From Lepraria neglecta (taxonomy: Eukaryota; Ascomycota; Lecanoromycetes; Lecanorales; Stereocaulaceae), in the NCBI GenBank assembly GCA_033220425.1, contig CM065646.1:565501-629500 (forward strand): DNA of 64,000 nt. Reading direction: 5' to 3'. Within the stretch, counting starts at the first letter, position 1. Each line of letters starts with the position of its first letter. Shown piece after piece: positions 45,355-57,621 of the stretch. The notes under the pieces were generated by a model. It saw nothing but the letters and a program-made list of their open reading frames with translations. It had not been told where the DNA came from and made no database searches. The position numbers and the translations under genes were made by a program.

Positions 45355-45845
45355 CTGTCATCAAAAAGCGTACTAAAAAGAGAGGATCTCCATTATACGT
45401 CTACAAAGCCTGGCTATACTATGACCGTTCTAGGGAAGACAGAGGTACTAGAGGGTTTGGAGTACGTGTACATACTGGCTCCAGATAGTTCCTTAGGCAG
45501 ATTAAGTACCTGGTTCTTAGCAAATGTTGACCTTTTGGCCCTTCATATTTGTGTGCCCGTGCCCCGGAGCGACCCCCGGATCTTGTCGTTAGGGGGGTTG
45601 CTACGGGGGTAGTCTTGGCAGCGCTACGCCTAATTTAAGGGGGTGTGCATGCATAAAGTTGGGGGTGTGCGGGCATCAAATAGGGGTGTGCATTGATCAC
45701 TTGCCTAGAAGAAAGATACTCCCCTATCCAACTATATTATAAATCTCAGTTTCCCCTTGATCTCGAAATCCAACTAATTAACGCCTGAATCGGCCAATAC
45801 AATTCCTATACGTCGCCTGGAAGTGCTGCTCTGTATAGAGAAGAA
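45355..45845. other. Junction region with G-rich repeats
   Basis: Separates the truncated transporter from the aminomutase gene. It contains the G-rich repeat listed next. No gene supported; similarity to the transporter ends at its right edge. Confidence 0.5.
45639..45694 (+). repeat. Three G-rich GGGGTGTGC direct repeats
   Basis: GGGGGTGTGCAT (45639), GGGGGTGTGCGG (45661) and GGGGTGTGCATT (45683) are spaced 22 bp, with further G runs just upstream (about 45591-45610). Four or more G tracts close together could fold as a G-quadruplex. The patch lies near the point where the transporter gene is cut. Confidence 0.6.
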
Positions 45846-47522
45846 TTACTTCGGGTATGACTCGTGAGCTGAGATCGCCGATTCGGTCCCTAGAGACTTG
45901 AGCGGATCATAATACTCAAAGATTTGCTCCGTCCCTTTCACGCCCGGCGCTGCGAATTTGGAGATACCGGTTTTCTCGTCATAGCTCTGAAACGAAGCCG
46001 CCAGGCGCTTGCCGCCACCCCCTGGAAGATCAACGACGAATTGGGGAGTCATAAAGCCCGCAATAGTCCCTCGGATCTGACACTCAAGGTCGAGGATCTC
46101 TCGAAGTGGAGTCCGGAGATCCTCAACGCCACGGACCATGTCGCCTTGGTACACGTAATACTAAGGACCATTAGCAATTTGTTTCAGCCCACAGGTGGTT
46201 GCGATGGAGAGTCGGGCAACGAAGAGCTAGAAGGCAGGGAAAGAAAATACCTACGGGCTGAATGTTCATGTCCGCAAGTTCTTTGATGAGCTGTTTCATC
46301 GTCCCCAAATCGTTGTTCACCCCTCTTAAGAGTACAGTCTGGTTTCTAACTACAACGCAGCTTCTATATAATTTCTGTGCGGCCTCTTGTGTGATCCATG
46401 TTATCTCGTTTGGATGGTTGAAGTGAGTGTGAAGAGCAACGTTTTTACAGAGCTTTCTCCCGAGATCCGAAACCCGAATTAGAGCATCTGTCCATCGATC
46501 TTCCGGGTCTAGTATTCGACTCGGACAAACGGCCAAGCCCTTGGAAGCAAATCGTAACCTTCTGATATGAGGGATGGAAAGGAGGCGCTCGCCAATCTCG
46601 ATGATCTGTTCTGGTTCGAGATAGAACGAATCTCCTCCGGAAACAACAACGTCTTGGATCGAGGTTGAATTCCCAATATAGGAAAACACCTTTTCCCATC
46701 GCTTCCAAATGGGCAGGAAGCGCAACTTTGTGAGAGATTCGGTCTCAGCCCCAACCGAGTACGATCTAGTGCAGAAACGACAGTATACAGGGCAAACCGA
46801 AGTTGCTAATCAATCTTTGTCAGACAAGACTTTCCAGAAGACCTTACACAGAGAGCTCGAAATTTACCAAGAAAAAGAGCTTTGTCTGGGTATCTGTGGA
46901 CCAAGCCCGGAACTGGGGAGTCCTGAACCTCATTCAAAGAGTCGAGGGTTAGTTTAGGATGATCCTCCAGGAGGGAAGATTTCATAGGTATGAATTGCCG
47001 ACGCAGAGGGTCGCCGAGTGGTTTCGACCAATCGATCAAACTGAGAATATGAGGTGTTAAGCGCGTAGACATCGGTGCCAAGCGCATTGCATCCTTAACA
47101 TCACCAATAAACTCCTCGCGGGTGAGCGTGCTGTCTCTCTGACCCAGAGTAGAGGGAGTTTCGAACAGAGGTATCCGCTCGGGTAGAACTCCGTGCAGAA
47201 AGCTGTAAAGGTTTGAGGCCCGCCCGACGGTGTTAATTACCTGTGATGATACTCAGCTCACTGGATGTCAACACTCCCTCGGCCTTCAGACCTGCCAGCG
47301 ATACTGCAAAAAATCATCCTTGGAGACATGTTTCCACAACGGTATTCTTCGCCAATATGGCTCACACGCAAGAGCCCTCACGCTAGCCAATCGTATTTGT
47401 GACTTCCGTATTAGCCCAAGTCTGTCAGGGTATTTACCGCGCTGGGCAATGAAAAGCTTGAGCCTACAGAGCTTTGTGGCCCCAATCGACAATGCGAGAA
47501 GTGATGGTTGACGCGTAGACAT
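45846..47522 (-). CDS. kamA: Lysine 2,3-aminomutase-like radical SAM enzyme
   Basis: Exons 47522-47292, 47240-46868, 46805-46255, 46160-45846; 489 residues with all joins in frame. KamA enzymes use SAM, a 4Fe-4S cluster and PLP to convert L-lysine to beta-lysine. The entry block YWRRIPLWKHVSKDDFLQYR, then CPVYCRFCTRSYS (spliced, giving the C-x3-C-x2-C cluster ligands), VVVSGGDSFYL, HTHFNHPNEI, LLRGVNND and FVVDLPGGGGKR follow the family order. About 60 basic, Ser/Arg-containing residues precede the core, like a mitochondrial presequence. An ATG at 47615 would add 31 more. Substrate lysine is inferred; related enzymes use glutamate or arginine. It stands at the left edge of an amino-acid-modifying gene group. 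Confidence 0.85.
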
Positions 47523-48753
47523 AGTTTCGGAGTGCTGGTGCTCATGGAAGTGTACAGGAAACGAATTAAGATACAACGATTTCAATTCGAACATTTCTCT
47601 ACCCTGTAACATCAAGGGAGCAATCTATTGCCGACGAGCAACACTCTGTCTAATCCATTCAACAGCCCATCCTCCGTCATCCTGCAGAGCCTTCTTCTGC
47701 ACAATATTTGCCTACTGCACAAAATCTCGTACGGCAAATTGATAGCCGCAGGCCTATCGTATACGGTCTAAGCCGATGTGTTGACCTTGTATGGCGATAC
47801 CTCGACGGCTCCACCTACATATGCAGAGCAAAATCCCTCCTTGCCGCTCGGAGAATGCACACATGAAATCGCCTGCATTTGCCTTTGGTGTTACATACTG
47901 CGAGTGAGCTGCAAAGAGTACCTACCTCCTTATGCCTCTACCCAGATGTTGAGCAATTAACGTTGATTCGATACTCAAATGAACGGTATCCAACCAGCAA
48001 GCTGCACATAAAGCTGCATGATGTAGCGGGCACTCCGCTTGGGCTGAGTCTACTGTATCCGGGCCCTTATGCCGATCCTTCGGTCGGGATTGCGCCATAA
48101 ACTACGGCTACCGGCTCGTTAGCGTTGGCGGCTTGCAGGGATAATTTTGCAGCAAAACACGGGGCGGTTTCCTACGACGCTAACCAGCCGGCGCAGGAGG
48201 TAGCTGTGCCTAATTACGAGGAATCTGAGCCAGCCATTGGTTCGACGATAAAATGCGGGTAGCTTCGGGGAATATCTGCGGGGCGGATTGGGATCATCCC
48301 TACCTACACTGCAGCTGATACTAATCGTGAAAGGTTTCATTGGCTCGCATACAAGTCAAGTCACGAGTTCTATGTATGAATGTGTGTGTACAACACAACA
48401 ATATATGCGGTACCGACTGCTGCCAAGGCAACTTTGCAACATCTACCTCATCAATATATGCCTTCGTAGAGCCTTACCTCAACAAAAGAAACGCTCATGA
48501 AGCACGATCTGCCAAAGCCCGCTAACGTCTTGATTGGTTGCATGACATCCTCGAAAGTTTCACCGCAAACCTTGATTGGTAGCGCGATTGCTCGCCGGAT
48601 ATCTGTCACCAGCAAAGCATACTAGTGAGGTACTAGGCCTATAACCCATGCGACAAAAGGTCCACAGTTGCAAACCCATCTTGAGCTAGCTCGCTCCCTC
48701 TCTCTTTCTCCCTTCTGAACATTGGTCTTCATTGCAGGGAACATACTCCAACC
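47523..48753. other. Intergenic with a GC-rich patch
   Basis: Divergent promoter space of the aminomutase and MFS genes. A GC-rich patch (about 48,050-48,290) has no open gene and may be old mobile-element sequence; no terminal repeats were found. Confidence 0.45.
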
Positions 48754-50578
48754 ATGGCCAAGGATGAGCGTGCATCCGCAAACGAGGAACGTCTCGTGGT
48801 CTCGGACTTGTCTGCAGAAACACAAGAAAAATTGCTGAGCCTTGGGCTTGAGATTGGAGAGAGCGGTTACGTTGTCTGGCGCAAGGACAACCCGTCCCAT
48901 CCTCGAAACTGGACAGGAGCGAGGAAAGCGTTTGACATTGGTCTTGTCGTTATCTTTGATCTTGTTGCGTGCGTCATTCTGTGCACGATATTGGGCATGT
49001 TTGGCTGACGAGTGAGCCTATCAGGACCGTTATAAGTACGGCGGGAGTAAGCTGAACTCACTTCCGACCTTGATGCCATCAACGTCTGACACACTCGCAG
49101 ACAGCAGCCAGCGAAGAAGCAAGATACCATTTTAACATCGGACAGACGTTTTCCTTATTCTGTTTTACCTCCGTGTAGGTTCACGCATCTAGCATTCGCT
49201 CCTGCAGGAAAGTTCGTAAAGACTGAACATCTTTAGCTACTTGATCGGACAAGCGGTTGGTGGAGTGCTGTTTCCACCCTACTCCGAGTCGTTTGGCCGC
49301 AAATGGTTGTACGTCGTGTCGACCTTTCTCTTTTCGCTCTTTTGCATACTCGTTGGCGCGGTGCCGTCGATCGCCGCCATCATTGTCGGCCGATTCGCCA
49401 CGGGCGTTTTGTCTGCCATTCCGTCGATCATTCTAGCGGGTAGCATTGAAGACATGTTCAACTCTGGTCCACGCATCTGGATGATATATGTTTGGTCGAT
49501 GGCCGCCAACCTGGGCTTCTGCATTGGTCCCATCGTAGGTGCCTACGTCACAGCGGAAATTGATTGGTATGCCAGCCTACCCCGACTTGCAGGGACTTAC
49601 TTTGCTGATGGATTTAGGCAGTGGAACTTCTACCTGACGGCCATCATTACCGGTGTCCTGGGCTTCGTCATGCTAGCCATGCGAGAAAGTCGCCCAAGCC
49701 AGCTTCTGGACAGAAAACTGAAAACCCTACAGCGACTCACGGGAAACGAATCCTTCCGCATACAGAATCCAGACCATACCCCGGACGTACGAACGTATGT
49801 GAATGGGACCCTCGTCAGACCTCTACGCCTGCTTCTCACCGAGCCCATTGTGTTCGCAGTCGCTGTTATGACTGCCGTGGCATTCTCTCTGATCTACCTC
49901 TTCGCAGCGGCTGCACCCATCGTATACCAGCCCTATGGTCTCGACGCAAAACTCTCTTCTCTCTCATTCATTGCAGTCGGCGTGGGCCTTTTTCTAGGCG
50001 TGCCAATACGTTTCTACGATCAGCGTGTGTTCAAACAACGTCAGCGGCAGCGACGAACCCTCGAGCCAGAAGACAAACTGGTTGGCTTTGCCATTGCTGC
50101 TCCTGCGCTTGCTGTCTGTCTCTGGTGGTTCGCCTGGACGATCCCGCCACTCGTTCACGTCCATTGGATCGTGAGCATGCTGTCGCTCATACTGCTTGGC
50201 TTCGCCACCAACGAGTTCGATGCTGTCCTTGCGGGCTATCTCGCGGACAGTTATACCATCTTTGCCGCTTCAGCTTTTGCCGCCATGTGCTTTTTACGAG
50301 CTAGCTTGTCCGCGGTGTTCCCCCTGTTCGCTCGTCAACTCTTTGTCAACCTTGGCGCAAACGTGGGGGCTTCGGTCCTCGCAGCTATCGCGACGATCTT
50401 CTGCATCTTCCCGATCGTGTTCGTGTACCGTGGGGAGAGGCTTCGAAGAGCCAGCAAATTTGCAAGGTACAGCTTGAAAGCTTACAGTCAGAACCGGGTG
50501 GACGCAGACGAATGGGAAACGGATGTGCCGAAGAGTAATACTCCAGCTATTGATGACTCGAGAAAGAGTCCTTTGTAG
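48754..50578 (+). CDS. DHA1-type MFS transporter
   Basis: Exons 48754-48968, 49025-49046 (22 nt), 49101-49175, 49238-49566, 49618-50578; 533 residues. The N-terminus WRKDNPSHPRNWTGARKAFD and YLIGQAVGGVLFPPYSESFGRKW (motif A region) mark the drug:H+ or polyamine antiporter family, with about 12 membrane segments. The tiny second exon is forced by phase and yields STAGTAASEEA, typical at this place. The last intron (51 nt) is a multiple of three and reads through. By position it may export the product of the surrounding cluster; substrate unknown. Convergent with the APC permease. Confidence 0.87.
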
Positions 50579-51089
50579 TATAAGACGTGTACAATATACA
50601 AGGTGCGGGATATAACTCATATCGGGGGTTATATAGGATAACCTGAAATATTCGCCAAAAATTAAATAATCGACTTCATCAAAACTAGATTCACGGTACA
50701 TTCAAGTTTAATATCTTATACTAGATACGGCTTAGCATGACCAGCATCGAGTCGATCTCACGTAAGGAGCCGAGAGTTGCAATGATTAGGGTAACTTTCC
50801 AAGATTTCATTCAGCGGGAAGGACCGCAATTCCGTACCCCATTCCCCGTAACTCGTACTTAAGAAGAATCCAAGAAAAGGATCAAATTGAAGGTTTCAGA
50901 CAGATGGAGCAGAATCGTAGCGTCCATGCATAGATGTATGTATTTATGTTGGCTCTGGAACAACAACACCAAAACAAAAGGCATGGAGCTGGAAATCTAT
51001 ATACGTATGTAGTCATCAAATTTTATACCGTGCAGCTTTTGCACCTAGTGAGTTAGAAAAATAATTACTTAAAGCAAGCAAGCTTGACG
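50579..51089. other. Convergent 3' intergenic region
   Basis: Between the MFS and permease stops. AT-rich, with no gene seen. Confidence 0.5.
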
Positions 51090-53150
51090 CTATAGTCCAC
51101 GTCTTTCAACTAGCGGGCCTTTATACATCCTATGCGCCTTGGTCATGTAATACACCACGCAGAAAATCACGACAGATCCCAGTACCACGACGCTGTAGTT
51201 CATCGTCGCGGCGGTGGGGGGTGTTGTGGCGGGCCAGAAGCTGAAGAAGAGGATGACGAGCATGTAGACGATGCCGCAAACATTCACGGCGATGCCGGGC
51301 CATCCGGGGATCCTCCAAGGGCCCCAGGCTAGCTGGACGCCGCCGTTGCGCTCGGGAGGCGGGAGGGCATTATAGGACGGGGCGATGCCGCCCGTGCAGC
51401 GGCGCCAGAGGAGGAGGACCGAGCAGATGAGGTAGGAGAAGTAGAGGGCGCCGACAGTGAGGGAGATGACGTCGTTGAAGGCGTCAGTGGAGCCGATGTT
51501 GATAAGGCTGAGGAGGCAGGCGATCGTGGTCGTGAAGGCTACCGAGGCGGTGGGGATGGAGGTGCGAGGGCTCACCTAGTGTGTTTTAGGGAGATTAGCG
51601 GAGTCTGAATTTTCCTATATTGTTCCTTTTTTTTTGGCGCTGTTGTTGAAGAAGAAAAAGAAGGAGAGTGAGGAGGTGCATTGAGATTGAACTTACTTTG
51701 CTTAGGATCCGCCAGCCGGGGAGGCCGTGATCGCGCGCAAACGACCACGTCATCCGCGATGAGCCGGCCAGGCAGGCGATGGTGGCGCATATCTGCAGGA
51801 CGGTGACAATGGTGATCATCACTGAGCTCCCAGCTGCCGAGTGGGTGGCTTGGAGGAAGATCTCCATGAAAGGGTAGCCGGTCGGCGAATCGAGGGCGGC
51901 TTGGAGGTCTCCGAGGCAGAACAGGACGGCGAGGAGCATGCCGAACCCCAAAAAGCCGTTCAGCGTGATGCTAGCAAGCAGCGAGTAGGGTACAATGGTC
52001 GAAGCGTTTTGAATCTCTTCGGACATCTGTCGATCACGTCAATCGACTGCGGTTCAATGTCAAAGGGAAAGACAAACATGGATAGTTCCGTCGGAACCTG
52101 TTGCAATGTCAGACAGCGCCTTTTGTTTCGTTTAACCAACAGGATGGAAGATTCACCTAGAAATGCAAACACATTGCCGATTATGCCAACCCAGAAGGAT
52201 AATCCTTGACTGCTCCAGCCCCCGTCATTGACGAAAGACGTGAAAACAGTCGAAGCCGAGCCGTGCGTGCTCGTATACACCAACGGAATCATGATGGCAA
52301 AGAATCCGAGAACGTGGATGATCAGAATAAGGCCCTCCAGCATGGGGAGGAGACTGCTGATGACGGTGTTGATGAAGACAGCCACCAGGATGACGGCCCA
52401 AAGTAAGAGCGTTCCCTGCCATCGCTGGGGGTTGTATTGCGGATGATTAAGTACGATCATTCCTTGTATAAGAGTACCACTCAGATACCCTCCAGAAGCA
52501 ACGGACGCCTGCCATCCTGTCGCGGTAAGCCAGCCCGTAAGAAAGCTGAGGAATTTTCGCGAAGATCGAGGTGCAAGCATCGAGACCCAGTGATACTGGC
52601 CACCAGATGTTGGAGCCCTGCAGGTATGTAAGCAGCAGCTTCGAAGGAAAATCAGGTGTCGGAAGGGCTCAAGATACATTGAAGAGAGCTCAGCCATAGT
52701 GATGAAAACACATGATGCACCGAACCAAACAACCAAGTAGCCGTACACCAAGCCCGCTGGGCCGCCACTGCGATGCGGAGGAAACGTTCAGCTATGTAGT
52801 GATCATCGAGTTCAGACGTTGACTGACTTCTTAAATCCGTCCAGAAAAACACTATCCCCCATCAGCAAAATCTTCGCACGGCTCCAAGAATGCTCACATC
52901 AGAATCGCTTCCCACGTTATCATCATAGTGCAGCTAAAGCCCAGCATCGACATGAATCCAAAATTCCTCTGACAGCCGTAAGCGGAAAGCCGTAAGGGCA
53001 CCATTACTTCTCAATTATCGTGCGCACCTTCAACACTTGTTTCTTCCCAAGTCGAGCCATATCAACTTCATCGGGGTTATGATGCGTCAAAGTTCCATCC
53101 TCGACGTGGGGTGCCATCAAAGGCAGCTCGAAGCTTTGATCTTTGTCCAT
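51090..53150 (-). CDS. Amino-acid/GABA-type permease (APC family)
   Basis: Eight exons: 53150-53028, 52968-52898, 52851-52828, 52767-52678, 52617-52157, 52097-52078, 52026-51697, 51575-51090; 534 residues, all phases consistent despite exons of 24 and 20 nt. Family marks: NFGFMSMLGFSCTMMITWEA, NGGPAGLVYGYLVVW (spliced), APTSGGQYHWVSMLAP, GSDGTIHMSEEIQNAS (spliced across three exons), SRMTWSFARDHGLPGW and PGIAVNVCGIVYML. These are typical of GABA/choline/amino-acid permeases with 12 TMs. It may supply lysine, arginine or a related amine to the neighbouring enzymes; substrate inferred from context only. Confidence 0.88.
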
Positions 53151-54282
53151 GCGAACGCTAACGAAGCGGTAGATTAAACGAATTTGATAGCAAGTGATAT
53201 ACCTATGGAAGTGAGCGCAAGCAGGAGAAAGAGTGTATAAGAGTAAACAAGGAGGATCCAGCTACCCCTTTCTGCGCAATTAAGTAGAATGTGAGAAGAG
53301 TTGCACGAGAGTGAACAGCCCACACGTGACTTTTAAGGGATATTTGTGGGTGCTGGAAATCACCTGACCTTATTTCCGAAGGCTTACAGGTGGACAGCTC
53401 CCCTGCATGCTTTATACTTCAGTGCCTTGATTCTCGTAAGTGCCCATAAGATAACCCCCATGTACCCGCATACCCATGTACCCGCATACCCATGTACCCC
53501 TACGACGCACCTGCCCCCCCAGTCAGTTTTCCGATTTGTAAGCCCCTTTCCAGCTCTTGCCATGCATGCATTTGCCCTCGTACCGCCATGCAAGCAGCCG
53601 AAGTGTCGAGTAGCAATTGGTACATAGTGGGAAGGTGAATGGCAGGCAGAAAGGGGGGTTTAGGGAGGAAAGAGGCAATAGCAACGCCAGCACCAAATTG
53701 CTCCAAGCTGTATCACCCGTGTTACTATATTGTTAGGATTTGGCTCCTGTCCGACATAAATATTGTACATACTTGACTGTGCCTGCAAATGCGGGCGCGA
53801 CTTCGATTGCATTAAATCCAAGCAGTCATAAGATAAAATTTGCGGACTTGCCGAGTATGCGACATGAATCAATCATGTTGGAGTAATCACGCCATTGTAC
53901 TTTGCATAAATGAGACATGCCGTCCCAAGGATGGACGGGGCAGCTTACCTTTTGGGAAAGAGTGGCAACAGATCAAGAATTCCGACAAAAAGGTTGAAGG
54001 TGGGAGAGGTTGCATTGGCTTAAGGCTGATCATCCTGTCGCTGTACTGCACCCTCTCTTGCGCCCGAGTCCCACTCTTATCGCTTTGTATTGGCGTAGCT
54101 GTAAAGTATTGCAGACAATGGCCCTTCAGCTGACATGGCTCAGATTGAGAGTCTGAGCTTCAAAGCTGTATAAAGAAAGACATGCTGTTCTGGCGCTAGT
54201 CTACATCTCTTGATTGAATCCACTACTTCCTGTTCTAAGTCGGCAAAATCTTGTAATCACTGCCCTAATCGTGTCCCTAATC
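53151..54282. other. Intergenic between permease and receptor
   Basis: Divergent promoter space. It contains a short tandem repeat (next entry) and no supported gene. Confidence 0.5.
53460..53501. repeat. Tandem repeat, 16-bp unit
   Basis: The unit ATGTACCCGCATACCC is present twice in full (53460-53475 and 53476-53491) and then in part. It lies about 310 bp upstream of the permease start. Confidence 0.75.
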
Positions 54283-55718
54283 ATGTTCTTCGCCAAGCGT
54301 GGTTCCTCTGACAGTCCCACAAACCATGGACCCATCGTCGCTATCGTAACATGGTTCCTGACCGTGGCATCGGTCCTCTGGGTTTTCGCGAGAGTCGGGA
54401 CAAAGCTGGCTGTTTCCCGCAAGGTGGCCAACGAAGACTATCTGATTTTCATCGCTCTCGTGAGAGGCCTCCAACCCAAATGAAACCCATGCCGAGGTAG
54501 TGCTGAGTTGACTTCCAGGCTTTCAGCATCAGCCAATGTGTTGCTGTGTCCATACAGACGTACAATGGACTTGGTCAGCATATTGAGGCTTTGTCTTCCT
54601 CGCAGCAAATCACCTTTCAGCAGGTATCATTCTCGAGACAGGGGCCTCCCTCCCATTGTGGCAAATGTACACTGACCAGGTTCAGTCTGGCTATGCTTCG
54701 GATCTGCTGTTTATCGGGAACCTCTGCTTTGCAAAATTATCTGTGGTGCTGATGCTATGGACACTCTCTCCTGTCAGGCTGCACCGCAGGATAGCTCTTG
54801 CTCTAGGCCTCGCAATCATCTTCTGGGCCTTTACCTCGGAATTCGTCGCTGCTTTCCAATGCAGCACACCTGAATCTTGGAGGTTGATTGGCAACAAATG
54901 TATCAATCAAGTAAGACCACTGGTATCGAAGCTGTCCAACGTCTTCGTCATCGCTGACAGGATGCAGAATGCTTTCTGGACGTATTTCGGCATTCTCAAC
55001 ATCATTACCGACGCAGCTCTCACAGTGCTGCCACTTGCTATCATCTGGAAACTTCAGATGGACAAGAGGCGCAAGTTCAGCATCGCTTGCTGCTTTGGAA
55101 CACGTACCCTGTAAGCCCACTAAATTCCGCATTGCATCATCATCCTCCTTCATCTCCTGAATCATCATTCTCTCCAGAGTCATCGCATCCGCCATCGCCC
55201 AGCTCGCATACCTCCACCGCGCGTCTGGCACAGCGGACTTCACATACCGCCTCTGGCCCGTGGTCCTGTGCAACCAACTCGTGCAGAACATCGGCATCGT
55301 CACCGCCTGCGTGCCGTACATCAAGCCTTTCCTTGAAAGCCTTGAGTCCGGCATGATCCGTACCGACGACCTCCGCCGCCGCGGCGTCGTCACATCTGCC
55401 TATGGGTACAGCTCATTCTCGAAGACCAGCGGCGGTCGACCTGCCGGCCCCCCCGCTGCCTCTTCCTCCTCCTACAAACTAAGCCAGCTGCTCTCGCGCA
55501 CCGCCGGCGCGAGCGTAAGCCCAAGCAGAGACTCGTCCACGGTCAATACCGTAGCTTCGGCCGGCGACAGTAACGATACGGCTTCATTGGGCCAGAACTT
55601 CGCCACCGTTACGGCGGGGGCGCGGGGCTTAGATTTGCGGTCTGAGTCGATTGCAGAGAGCCAGAAGAGCTCGTCTAGGATCATCAAGCAGACAACGACT
55701 TGGGAGGTTCAGAGATAA
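54283..55718 (+). CDS. PTH11-like rhodopsin-domain membrane protein
   Basis: Exons 54283-54459, 54519-54623, 54680-54910, 54968-55110, 55178-55718; 398 residues. The start at 54283 (MFFAKRGSSDSPTNHGPIVA) replaces non-ATG frames upstream. Motifs of the fungal integral-membrane rhodopsin domain: VTWFLTVASVLWVFARVG, RKVANEDYLIFIAL, KLSVVLMLWTLSP, NAFWTYFGILNIITDAAL, VLPLAIIWKLQMDKRRK and YRLWPVVLCNQLVQNIGI, which give seven TMs. The Ser-rich cytosolic tail (residues 280-398) is poorly conserved. Intron 3 (54911-54967) is a multiple of three. Members are GPCR-like or of unknown role; its place in the cluster may be accidental. Confidence 0.82.
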
Positions 55719-55943
55719 GGGCTTTGATTCTTTGTTTTCCGCGTCTTACTCGCTTTCTCGTTACCCCCTTTCTTATTCTTTTTTTAAACTTACTTGTGGT
55801 AGCTAGTGTATGGCATGTAAGCAGGTCTCTGCAACGTTACGAATAGAACCTTATCTGGTGATGATGTTTTGGTATTGAACAGATCACTACCTCGTATGCT
55901 ACCGAAAGTCGGCTGCTAAGGAATAAACCACAAACTAAATTGT

Positions 55944-57621
55944 TCAAGATGTGCTCCTATCGACCGCCAGGATTCGCTTAAACGCTGAATCTACAGCCTT
56001 CCGAGCCGCTGCCACGATCATCTCAATTTCCTCAGCAGTAACGGTATATGGTGGCGCGATGATAATGTGATCGCCTTTCTGTCCGTCGGCGCTCCCTACG
56101 CCAGGATACATCATGATCCCTGGAACCTGAAGAATGCCTTCGTTGTGGACCGCCATAGCCACGGTGAGAACTGGATCGAACGGCTCTTTCGAGGCCCTTT
56201 CTTTCACGAATTCGAGCTTTGCGCGAGCAGACGTCAGCAAAGGGCAGAACGAGGAGGCGGAAGGGATAGATGTAATACAAGGGAATCCGTCAAGACTTAC
56301 AGCCCACAAGAGACCTCGACCTCGGATGTTTCCGACTTGGGGATGGGTTGTGAATGTTTCCCTGAGCTTTGATTCCAGCAACCTCCCGAGACCTCGAGCC
56401 TCCGTCACCAGATCCTGCTTCTGGATAATGCGTTGAACTTCGAGCGCTGCGGCGCAGACCATGGGATGGGCCTGGTACGTCTGGCCGTGTATGAACTGCC
56501 TGTAATTGCACCAACAGTAATTAGATACTTATTCTGCGAGGAAAATATAAACCTCACCCTGTGCCGCCATCCAGCGTCTCGGTGACGCGATGTCCAACGA
56601 TAAGCCCGGCAATAGGCACGTAGCCACCACCTAGGCCTTTCCCGATCGTCTGGATGTCGGGAATCACGTCTTCTTGCTGCCATGCGTGCATCGTCCCAGT
56701 TCGTCCCATTCCGCACATAACTTCGTCGAAGATCATGAGAGCGCCGTATTTGTCACAAACGGCTTTCATGGCTTTGAAGTAACCTGGCACCGAAGGAACG
56801 CACCCGAGGGCCTATTTGATACTTGAGGCTGGATCCCGTAGCGTTTTGTGGTGCTGGAAAGGAGCTGCTTACTGCGCCAACGACCGGCTCGGCCACAAAT
56901 GCACACACGGTTTCCGGGTTCACCTTCCGGAACTCACAATCCAATTCTACAGCTAATCTTTCCACATACGCCTCCATAGTCTCAAGCTCTCTCGGGCCAC
57001 GATAGATATTGCATGCCGACACGTGAGATGTGTTAGGGGAAAGCATGGGTTCGTAGATGGATCTCCGAGCTTTATGCCCGCTAATACCTAACGCCCCAAG
57101 CGTGTTCCCGTGGTAGGATCCCTGGCGTGCTATGAACCTCGTCCGCTGAGGTTGAGGAGGAGAGAGCTCCATGAAATACTGACGCGCGAGTTTCAACGCC
57201 GCATCCATAGCCTCTGAGCCTACATTTCCGTCAGCCTATGCTCGTAGTGTCCCTATGATGATGCTTTCCGCCTACCAGAGTTGACGATGAACACTCGCGC
57301 CATGATGCCATCGGTGGAATCAATCAGCGCGCGACTGAGAGTCTCGCTCGGGCCACAGGAGAAAAACAATGAGTGGCAATAGTCGAGCTTAGTCACTTGA
57401 GAGGCGATAATTTGTCGAACGCGTTCATCTCCATGGCCTATACAAGAGACCGCAGCACCACCCGATGCATCTATGATCTGCCGTCCGTCTGATAATGTCA
57501 AGTAGAGGCCAGACGCTTCGACTACTTGGTAAGGATCTTTGTGTAGATCTCGGTGGAGCACCGCGCTTTTGCCGTTCATGATCGGAGGCCTTAAAGCGAT
57601 TGAAGATGCGACACTTATCAT
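55944..57621 (-). CDS. Class III PLP-dependent aminotransferase
   Basis: Exons 57621-57276, 57219-56873, 56811-56558, 56499-56301, 56216-55944; 472 residues. It moves an amino group between an omega-amino compound or beta-amino acid and a keto acid. Key blocks: DGRQIIDASGGAAVSCIGHG, VNSGSEAMDAALKLAR, ARQGSYHGNTLGALGISG, AFVAEPVVGA, LMIFDEVMCGMGRTG, QTIGKGLGGGYVPIAG (Schiff-base Lys), and HGQTYQAHPMVCAA. Met1 or Met15 (MNGKSAVLHRD) may be the start. Substrate class fits lysine- or ornithine-derived amines made by neighbours; this is inference. It is one of four amino-acid-modifying enzymes within about 17 kb. Confidence 0.9.

Noticed and set aside
45560-48290. The GC-rich patches at 17.8, 45.6 and 48.1 kb as copies of one transposon
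   Set aside because: Short shared words exist but no alignable unit, terminal repeats or target duplications were seen.
49621-50304. 227-codon plus-strand frame within the MFS gene
   Set aside because: Shadow frame: Arg/Ser/Cys-rich, with no membrane segments, while the overlapping frame is a clear MFS protein.
52225-52446. Plus-strand frames over the permease
   Set aside because: Antisense shadows of the permease exons.
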